A model generated the notes under the pieces. It was not told where the DNA came from and did no database searches. It saw only the letters and a list, made by a program, of their open reading frames with translations. Positions 1 to 6,200 of a stretch of DNA of 9,179 nt are shown piece by piece. The position numbers were made by a program, and so were the translations under genes. Source of the stretch: Mollicutes bacterium (GTDB lineage Bacteria; Bacillota_I; Bacilli_A; Izemoplasmatales; Izemoplasmataceae); the NCBI GenBank assembly GCA_003551455.1, contig PUMR01000088.1:1-9179 (forward strand), written 5' to 3'. Position 1 is the stretch's first letter; every line of letters starts with the position of its first letter.

Positions 1-451
1 CGATCCTTTCCATCAAGGCGGCCTCGTTCATCATCCCCAGGTTGATGTTGTGGGGGAAGATGGTCGCGCCATAGACATTGTTGTGGCCGTGCACGGCATC
101 TATGCCATAAAGGAGCGGGATGGAGCTACTGGATTGCAACGCGGATTCTTGATAGCTCTCCACCATCTCGAACCAGGTATCGACGTCGTCATCATAATCG
201 TAGGGATGACTGCCGCCGCCGGAAAGGATGCTGCCGATGTTGTAGGCTTGCACTTCTTCGGGGGTGATATGTTTCTCTTCCGCCTGCAGCATCTGACCGA
301 TCTTCTCTTCAATGCTCATCGAAGCGATGCGTTCTGCAACGAAAGACACATCGCCATCCGGGATGTGCTCTTCTTCTTTTTCTTCCGGTACAGAACAGGC
401 CGTGACCATTGTTGCGAACAGGATGAATAAGAATCCGATGAATTGCTTCAT
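1..451 (-). CDS. GH3-family glycoside hydrolase lipoprotein, N-terminal part (runs off window)
   Basis: Partial gene: 150 codons are visible and the reading frame continues past base 1. The ATG at 451-449 is preceded by GGAGG (457-461). The protein begins with a short Lys-containing segment, a hydrophobic stretch and a lipobox VTAC, giving a predicted lipidated Cys19, so it should be exported and anchored to the outer face of the membrane. After an acidic linker come features of the glycoside hydrolase family 3 N-terminal barrel: MSIEEKIGQM near residue 45 and IPLLYGIDAVHGHNNV near residue 113, the latter close to the family's usual 'D.VHG' substrate-pocket segment. GH3 enzymes remove terminal beta-linked glucose or related sugars from oligosaccharides. 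The catalytic Asp and Glu lie beyond the visible part, so activity and sugar specificity cannot be judged. A palindromic operator at its promoter suggests sugar-responsive repression. The family call is firm; beta-glucosidase is the likely subtype only. Confidence 0.9.
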   Translation of the reverse strand, partial: MKQFIGFLFILFATMVTACSVPEEKEEEHIPDGDVSFVAERIASMSIEEKIGQMLQAEEKHITPEEVQAYNIGSILSGGGSHPYDYDDDVDTWFEMVESYQESALQSSSSIPLLYGIDAVHGHNNVYGATIFPHNINLGMMNEAALMERI

Positions 452-462
452 AGTTGCCTCCT

Positions 463-472
463 AAAACGTTTT
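463..472 (-). promoter_or_regulatory. LacI/CcpA-type operator palindrome at the GH3 promoter
   Basis: AAAACGTTTT is a perfect 10-base palindrome with a central CpG, lying between the predicted transcription start and the ribosome binding site. LacI-family repressors, including CcpA, bind pseudo-palindromes with a central CG flanked by A and T runs. Extended, the site reads CGAAAACGTTTTAG on the minus strand and fits the core of the cre consensus, though not its outer TG/CA bases. Position and shape suggest a repressor roadblock on the glycosidase gene. The regulator gene is not in the window, so the identity of the protein is inference. Confidence 0.5.
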
Positions 473-479
473 CGTTCCT

Positions 480-488
480 AGTATACCA
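480..488 (-). promoter_or_regulatory. Extended -10 promoter of the GH3 gene
   Basis: On the minus strand this reads TGGTATACT, an extended -10 element (TGn followed by TATACT). The hexamer 17 bases upstream (TCATTA, 503-508) is a poor -35, which is usual when an extended -10 is present. Transcription should start near 473, giving a leader of roughly 20 bases before the ATG at 451. Confidence 0.5.
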
Positions 489-781
489 CAGCGGTCTCCG
501 TATAATGACACCTATGATCAGAAACACGGCCATCCGGTCCATTGACAAAGCATCGGTTGGGAATCATTTGAACAGCAATATGAAAGCGGAAAGCCAACAA
601 TGCCCCTCCCCGGGCGTTGTAAGGTTTCCGCTTTCAATGACGGAGAACGGTTGGAAAACACATGACATCACAATATTCGATCATTGATAACATTGCCTGG
701 TTGAAGTCACGGACTTGGCGGAAATCCACGAAGCTGTGCAAGGCCTTTCCAAGCGCATCCGGTGTTATACGCAGGTGGCCT
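489..781. other. Intergenic region between GH3 promoter and small DGC
   Basis: Besides the hairpin at 581-636, this region holds one notable item: on the minus strand a frame shifted +1 from the diguanylate cyclase stays open from inside that gene down to a TGA at 636-634. It has no ATG start with a ribosome binding site (see findings). The plus-strand open frames here have no credible start signals and no recognisable product. No RNA gene was seen. Confidence 0.4.
581..636 (-). terminator. Long interrupted hairpin, possible transcript end for the small DGC gene
   Basis: TGAAAGCGGAAA (581-592) is exactly complementary to TTTCCGCTTTCA (625-636). Inside, further short paired blocks (CC/GG, ACAA/TTGT, GCCC/GGGC) continue the stem with small bulges up to a CTCCCC tip. 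There is no run of T on either strand after the stem, so a classical intrinsic terminator is not supported. It lies downstream of the diguanylate cyclase (stop at 782) and upstream of the GH3 promoter, so an RNA-stabilising or Rho-linked 3' end, or a dispersed palindromic repeat, are alternatives. Confidence 0.4.
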
Positions 782-1801
782 TCAACGCCATCGACGATTG
801 GACAGGTTCGACTCTTTCTCGAAAAGGCAGCGGTCCTTACCCAATTCTTTGGCTCGATACATCAGTCTGTCAGCCTTGCGGAGGACATCGATACGTTCTT
901 CCGCTTGTACGATGCCGATGGAGACCGTCGTTTCCGTGTCGAATCGCTCTTTGGACATGGAACGAACACGGGCCATGATTTCTTCGGCCATGGTTTTCAC
1001 CTTTTCTTCGTTTACGAAGAAAAGACCGACGAATTCGTCGCCACCAAGCCGATAAAACCGGTTGTACTCATCCTCATAGGATAGAAGGATGTCCGCAAAG
1101 CCACGCAGGAAATCATCCCCGATGCGATGTCCTTTTTCGTCGTTCAGTATCTTGAAGTCGTCGATATCGAGATACAGGGCGTGGAGGTCGGCCATCTTGT
1201 AGCGTTTTCCGTAATGGTAATCCAGTGTGTATTTATTGAGAAGGCCGGTCAAAGCGTCTTGATGCGACTTCAAGAAGATATCCTCCTCGGTGGCGAGATA
1301 CTTGGTCACATCCGTGATGAAAATAGCGACGAGATTCTTTCTTTGGGGAAGCGGGACGATATGGAGCCTCAGCCAATAGCGCCCCTTGTCGTTTTTGATG
1401 GGGAAGGTGACATTCGGTTCGTTTTTGACATCATAAATCTGGCTTCGGACATCATGGAAGTGCTCCTTCTTGCCACCGATTTCAGCAAAAGCGTTGTCTT
1501 GGTCAAAATAAGCCAGCAAGTCATCCATACCGATCGTGGGAGACTCATCTATCCCGATATAGGTGAGCGATCCGATCACGACTTCCATGAGCATGTCGTC
1601 GTCCTTTTCCCAATCGCTGAACAGGACAAGGCGGTCGTTGCGGACCAAAATCAGATCCCACCATACATCCAGATCGTATTCATTTTGAAGCCTATCGGCC
1701 ATCTTTGGCAAGTATTTGTCTTTGATGGCTCTCACCTCGACCCTGAGTGAAAGAATGTATCCATCGTTTACTATTATAGCCTTTTCGGTGATTTTGTGCA
1801 C
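782..1801 (-). CDS. Diguanylate cyclase with PAS-like sensor domain
   Basis: Soluble two-part enzyme predicted to make cyclic di-GMP from two GTP. Residues about 37-168 look like a divergent PAS fold that ends in the typical 'ITDVTKYL' exit strand and helix. Residues about 178-330 form the GGDEF domain: DALTGLLNK (182-190), metal-binding LDIDDFK (211-217), GHRIGDD (224-230) and an intact active-site GGDEF (253-257). The RxxD product-inhibition site expected five residues before GGDEF is absent (DEYN there), so feedback control by c-di-GMP is probably missing. No membrane helix is seen. The start is doubtful: the longest frame begins with GTG at 1801 without a Shine-Dalgarno sequence, and a perfect TATAAT lies inside it (1773-1778). 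A downstream GTG at 1735-1733, weakly preceded by AGGG, would remove 22 residues and fit that promoter; ATG at 1702 is another option. Function is well supported, the signal sensed is unknown. Confidence 0.9.
   Translation of the reverse strand: MHKITEKAIIVNDGYILSLRVEVRAIKDKYLPKMADRLQNEYDLDVWWDLILVRNDRLVLFSDWEKDDDMLMEVVIGSLTYIGIDESPTIGMDDLLAYFDQDNAFAEIGGKKEHFHDVRSQIYDVKNEPNVTFPIKNDKGRYWLRLHIVPLPQRKNLVAIFITDVTKYLATEEDIFLKSHQDALTGLLNKYTLDYHYGKRYKMADLHALYLDIDDFKILNDEKGHRIGDDFLRGFADILLSYEDEYNRFYRLGGDEFVGLFFVNEEKVKTMAEEIMARVRSMSKERFDTETTVSIGIVQAEERIDVLRKADRLMYRAKELGKDRCLFEKESNLSNRRWR
1773..1800 (-). promoter_or_regulatory. Possible promoter of the small DGC gene
   Basis: On the minus strand a perfect TATAAT (1778-1773) is preceded, after a 16-base spacer, by TGCACA (1800-1795), which matches four of six -35 bases. 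Transcription would start near 1766. This lies inside the longest possible reading frame and argues for a start codon at 1735 or lower. Confidence 0.45.
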
Positions 1802-1894
1802 GGAAAGATGTACTTCATTGGGACCGACAACCCGAGTGACCGGATGGGTGCCGCGCTGAGTGAAGGTGACAGTTCTGTTTCTCCGTTATGCGTC

Positions 1895-1932
1895 AAAACA
1901 AACCCGCGCTCAAGAAATTCCATGAACGCGGG
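1895..1932 (-). terminator. Intrinsic terminator of the 63-residue protein gene
   Basis: On the minus strand CCCGCGTTCA (1932-1923) pairs with TGAGCGCGGG (1912-1903) over ten base pairs (one G-U) around a ten-base loop, followed by TTTGTTTT (1902-1895). It sits 27 bases after the stop codon of the small gene ending at 1959. It also separates that gene from the diguanylate cyclase downstream and argues against any gene spanning this site. Confidence 0.85.
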
Positions 1933-1958
1933 GGGGAAAGACAGTCTTGCAGCCATTG

Positions 1959-2150
1959 TCAACCGACAATCATGAACACCAGGAATCCTATGATTGCCAC
2001 CAGAATTAGGATGGTGACGATAATGTGCACCGGTCTGAGGTCATGACCGCCTTCGTTGTATCGATGATCCACCTTGTTGCGGTAGTGATGGAGGTTGCCT
2101 TTGTGTGAATGGGGATCGGATCCGCCGGGTCTCTGCTGTCTACTCAACAT
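1959..2150 (-). CDS. 63-residue His-rich protein with C-terminal membrane helix, unknown function
   Basis: Short but convincing gene: the ATG at 2150 follows AAGGGAG at a six-base spacing, a good promoter lies upstream (2214-2242) and a strong terminator follows (1895-1932). Residues 1-40 are hydrophilic, with many Arg, Lys, Gly and Asn; seven His residues lie at 14, 16, 21, 22, 29, 36 and 42. Residues about 41-62 (starting VHIIVTILILVAIIGF) form one long hydrophobic helix that ends one residue before the C-terminus. This architecture suggests a tail-anchored or single-pass protein with its N-terminus in the cytoplasm. No family is recognised. Metal binding by the His-rich head is only a possibility. 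It is its own transcription unit and so not clearly tied to the neighbouring genes. Confidence 0.75.
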   Translation of the reverse strand: MLSRQQRPGGSDPHSHKGNLHHYRNKVDHRYNEGGHDLRPVHIIVTILILVAIIGFLVFMIVG

Positions 2151-2213
2151 GAACAGCTCCCTTCATTGGATGATTGTCTTGTTTTGTATCCCGATATCCT
2201 TTCGATAGGTCGT

Positions 2214-2242
2214 ATTATATATGTACCAAGGGAATAATGCAA
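2214..2242 (-). promoter_or_regulatory. Promoter of the 63-residue protein gene
   Basis: On the minus strand TTGCAT (2242-2237), a 17-base spacer and a perfect TATAAT (2219-2214). The predicted start of transcription near 2207 leaves a leader of about 57 bases before the ATG at 2150. Confidence 0.6.
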
Positions 2243-2385
2243 GCGTGCACGAGGCCTGATTCACGATATGTGAGGACCGGAAAAACCAATGAAAGCATCC
2301 GTGTATCCATGTGCCCATGCCTTCGAAAGGGGACATCCGTATCGTCTGAGAATGTGCGTCGAGCAAGAGGGCTTGTGGACGTGCC

Positions 2386-3099
2386 TCAATCACAAACATG
2401 ATCGATACCGGCCAGTTTAGCTTGTCTGACCAAATCCTTGACCCGTAGCTTGTATTGTTTCCCGTCCTTGGCGAAGTGCGTGCCGCATTGGCGGAAGATG
2501 AAACTCACGTTCTTGCGGACGCATTGGTCGCGGATGCCGAGCACCCACGCATAGTCCAACAATCTGGCCTGCCGGCCGCTTTCGCCGCCTACGAGAACAC
2601 ATTCGATGCCGTCAAGATGCCTCTTTATATCGATGCTTTCCAGCAGGGGTTGGGCGGTTATCTGTTTGTGCTTTATCGGAAGCTCGGAAAAGATGGCCAG
2701 TCGGTGGTCGGCACTTTCTTGGTCTTCGACGGTGCAACACACCACGACGTTGTCATAGCCGTCGTGCCAATCATCCGGGAGGCATTCAGGGAAACGCTCG
2801 ATCCTTTTTGTCAGAAAGAGGAAGGTGCAATCCGACCTCTCTTTGATCATCTTCCAACAGGCTTCTCGCCACCGGTCCGCTTCCGGCAACAAAAAATCGG
2901 ACGAAAAACAAAGATGGACGACACCCGGAGCCATTGCATAGGAGCCGTCCTTCTTCTTGCGGGTCGGCTTGTCGAATTGGTCGGTCTTGACGATATCGGC
3001 GGTGTCCACTTTCCTTTTGGCATCACCCCGATGGATATAACAATACCGACAACCCGCACTGTATCGCTTGCATCCGCGCCAGGGGTCCCATCTTGCCAT
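2386..3099 (-). CDS. DUF5131 family (phage Gp37/Gp68-like) protein
   Basis: About 237 residues. The N-terminus reads MARWDPWRGCKRYSAGCRYC, with Cys10, Cys17 and Cys20 in the C-x6-C-x2-C pattern typical of DUF5131, a family also named after phage Gp37/Gp68. That pattern resembles a variant radical-SAM cluster site. Further family traits are 'CFSSDFLLPEADRWREACW' near residue 63, 'FLFLTKRIERF' near 94 and 'CVLVGGESGRQAR' near 169, where GGESG is the conserved late motif. The family's biochemical role is not established, so iron-sulphur binding is inference. The frame is open up to an ATG at 3162, but the ATG at 3099 is preferred: it follows GGAGAGAG at a six-base spacing, and the protein then begins directly with the conserved W-D/N-P-x-x-G-C block, while the 3162 ATG has no ribosome binding site. 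Members occur in phages and in bacterial chromosomes; no other phage gene is visible here. Confidence 0.88.
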   Translation of the reverse strand: MARWDPWRGCKRYSAGCRYCYIHRGDAKRKVDTADIVKTDQFDKPTRKKKDGSYAMAPGVVHLCFSSDFLLPEADRWREACWKMIKERSDCTFLFLTKRIERFPECLPDDWHDGYDNVVVCCTVEDQESADHRLAIFSELPIKHKQITAQPLLESIDIKRHLDGIECVLVGGESGRQARLLDYAWVLGIRDQCVRKNVSFIFRQCGTHFAKDGKQYKLRVKDLVRQAKLAGIDHVCD

Positions 3100-3233
3100 T
3101 TGTTTCTCTCTCCGTCCTGGGGAAGTAATCCGTTTTGCTGAATATATTTCTCCTTGCGACATGAGCGGTTTTGCAAGTATGCACGGAAATGAAAACCCGC
3201 ACCTTCTTCTTGGTTTGATGGCTTTCCGGCTTC

Positions 3234-3256
3234 AGGTGCAATTCATGTTTGCACCT
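3234..3256 (-). terminator. Hairpin downstream of the large PAS-GGDEF-HD gene
   Basis: AGGTGCAA (3234-3241) and TTGCACCT (3249-3256) form a perfect 8-bp stem with a 7-base loop, 40 bases after the stop codon at 3296. No T-run follows on the minus strand, so intrinsic termination would be weak. It could also be a dyad operator for the DUF5131 gene 135 bases further on. Confidence 0.35.
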
Positions 3257-3295
3257 TCCCTATAGTCCAAACAAAGGCTCTTCAGATTGTCTTCG

Positions 3296-6200
3296 TTAGA
3301 GTGACTCTCGAGAGTAGACTCTTTCGATGAAGACATCGACAACATCCGCATCGAATTGTGTACCGGCGTGCTTCTTCAATTCGGCGAGGGCTTCCTCTTC
3401 CGTGAGCGCCTTGCGGTAGGGTCTGTCCGAGGTCATGGCCTCATAGGCGTCGGCCACCGCGATGATTCTCGAGAAAAGCGGTATCTCTTTACCTTTAACC
3501 CTGTTCGGATAGCCTTTCCCGTCCATCCGTTCGTGATGGCTCATGGCATATTCGGCAATCCCGGAGTAGCGGTCCGCGGCCCTGAGGATCTGATATCCGT
3601 GCAGGGTGTGTTCTTTCATCTTCTTCCATTCTCGGGACGTCAACTTGCCCGGTTTTTCCAACAATGCGTCGGGGACGGAAATCTTGCCGATGTCGTGATA
3701 GAGGCCCGCCTTCTCCAACTCGAGAATCTCGTGGCTCCTCAAATCCATGGCCTCGCCGATCAATTTACAGATATGGCTGACACGTTCTGAATGCACTTTT
3801 TCTTCGGTGAATTTGGTTTGTAGGGCCTCAAGAATCGAGAGAATCGTGTCGGTGCGGACACTTTCCCCTATCAACACCTTGTTCTTGTGCATGTTGTTTT
3901 CCGCCCTGACAAGGATGGTACGAATGTTTCTTTTCTTATCATGTTTGATGTCATACCCCAAAGCCAAAGAGAGGGGAATATCTCTGACCTTCTGTAGTGT
4001 CATCTCCTTTTCGATGCTTGCGACACGTTCATCCATTTCATCCGCATTGGTGTTAGAACACACCATGGCGAATTCATCACCACCGATCCTGGCGATAAAA
4101 TCCTTTGATCCTTGGATTTTCTTCAACACTCTCGCCGTCATCCTCAAAGCTTGATTTCCGGCTTCGTAACCATAAGCGTCGTTGATGAGTTTCAGTCCGT
4201 TCATGTCCATGATGATGATGCCCAGCGGATAGTGCAAGGCATTGTCATATCTTGTGAGCGCCTCCTGGTAGTAGCGACGATTCGGAATGCCTGTCAGGTA
4301 GTCGTGGTTGCTGATATGGCGGATTTCCTTCTCTTTGCGCTTTCTGTCCGTGACATCGATGACCGCGGATACAAAGAGGTCCGCTTCCGGAAGCGGAGTG
4401 TTGTAGGCACTGATATAGCGCGTCGGCTGTCCTTCTTTTTCGATGGGGACATCTTCCCAGACCATACGCTCGACATCACCACTCGCGACGTCAGAAAGCA
4501 CTTCCTTCTTGATTTCCTCGCGGAAAGTCGCATTCTCGTACACGGCCTTCCAAAAATTGTCTCGCTTTTCCAGTTCTTCGCGGCGTACATCATAGATTTT
4601 ACAAAAATTGTCGTTCATGTACTTGAAATTGACCTTCGGGTCCACCGAGTTGACGGCGATACCGATCGGCAGATTGTCCATAACGAGCTCGAGACGCTCT
4701 TTGGCCGCTTGCACCGCTTTTTGCGCGTCCCTTCTCTTGGTGATATCCTCGATGGTGGCGTAGACTTCGGAGGGATTCTCGTCATCGGCGGCAAACAAGG
4801 GGATGGCAGAGATGCTCAACCAGACATATCGGTCTTCTTCGGGATGATAGACACCACGGACGACCGGTCCCACTTTCTTTCTTGTCCGTAGAGCGATCAT
4901 CGCCGGATGGTCTTCGCCGGGAATGCTTTTTCCGTCCTCATCGATCATCCGCCAGCGGGGATCCATCGCAGTCTTGCCTCTGATCTGGTCTGCAGTCAGA
5001 CCAAGGATTCTTTCCGCGGCCGGGTTACAGGAAGTGATGTTGCCCTCATTGTCTTGATATATGACGCCTTGGTTCATCGTGTTGTACAACAGGCGGTATC
5101 TATCCTGGACTTCCCGCAGTTCAGTGATGTCTTGCACGATGCCGGTCGAATGGACGGGCCGGCCATTGTCGTCGAACTCGGTCCGGCATTGTTCCTTGAC
5201 CCATTTGACCCGGTCGTCGTCCATGAGCAGCCGGTGTTCCAGTTGATAGTCTTTTTTGTTTTCGAGTGATCTCTTCCATGCTTGGTCCACTCTCGCCCTG
5301 TCATCGGGGTGTATTCTGGCCAAGAACCCTTCGTATGATACATCGAACTCTTCGGGATCGACTTCAAAAATGGCGAAAATGGTCTCCGACCATCGCAATT
5401 GATTGTTTTCATGATAGAAGTCCCATCGCCCCAGTTTGGCGATTTCGTGGGCTTCTTGCAACTCCTCCTCGTTCTTGCGGATCGTTTCTTCGGCCTGCTT
5501 TCGTTCCGTTATATCACGGACAAATTCAATTATCCCTTCAACAGTTCCTGTCGACTGGTTTAGCAAGGGATAACAATATAATTCTAACCATCCGGCTTGT
5601 TTATCTCCCTTTTTGTACGGAACTTCTTCTGAACATACCGTTACATTTTCAATAGCCTTTATAGAGGGACAAGGAACGCATGGCTCCGAGCGATTTTGGT
5701 ATATTTCGTAACACTTTTCACCAACAAAAGGCACTGCATGGTCATACCATTCTTCCATCTTTTGGTTCGTTTTTCTTATGGTTAAATCAGTATTGAGAAC
5801 ACTGATACCGTCCTGGATGCTTTGAAATACGCTGTCCAATAGATTTCTGCTTTCTTCCGACTCCTCCTGCGCATGTCTGAACTCGGTAATGTCCGTTGCA
5901 GAGCAAATAACATATTCTACATTATTGTTGTCGTCGAGCTTCGGAGTCTTGGTGATGGAGAGCAATCTTTTTTCTCCCTCACCATTCGTGCACCACTCTT
6001 CCGTGTATAGCTTCCGTTTTTTTGTGAATACATCTTTGTTCCCTGCTATGCACGTCTCGGCCTCTTCTTGCGTCGCCATAATATCATAGAGGTTTTTGTT
6101 CTGCAGTGCTTTTGTTTCAACGTGGAAAAAATCGGCGTGGGCCTGATTGACCGCCCCGTATGTCTCGACATCATACAAGTACCATATTTGTGTCTCAATA

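Noticed and set aside
501..506. TATAAT on the plus strand
   Set aside because: No plausible plus-strand gene follows it and no -35 is evident.
581..636. Integron attC site
   Set aside because: The stem is similar in shape, but the conserved RYYYAAC/GTTRRRY core ends are absent and no integrase or cassette is present.
1127..1750. Long plus-strand frame (207 codons) opposite the DGC
   Set aside because: Antisense shadow of a gene with clear GGDEF motifs; no recognisable family on the plus strand. The same holds for the plus-strand frames at 2455-3141, 4112-4891 and 8055-8534.
1774..1962. 62-codon minus-strand frame overlapping the DGC start
   Set aside because: It runs through the strong terminator at 1895-1932 and has no ribosome binding site or recognisable product.
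2163..2399. 78-codon minus-strand frame between DUF5131 and the small protein
   Set aside because: It contains the promoter of the 63-residue protein, overlaps the end of DUF5131 and lacks coding character.
3100..3162. Upstream ATG (3162) for the DUF5131 gene
   Set aside because: No Shine-Dalgarno before it, while the ATG at 3099 has one and places the conserved motif at the very N-terminus.
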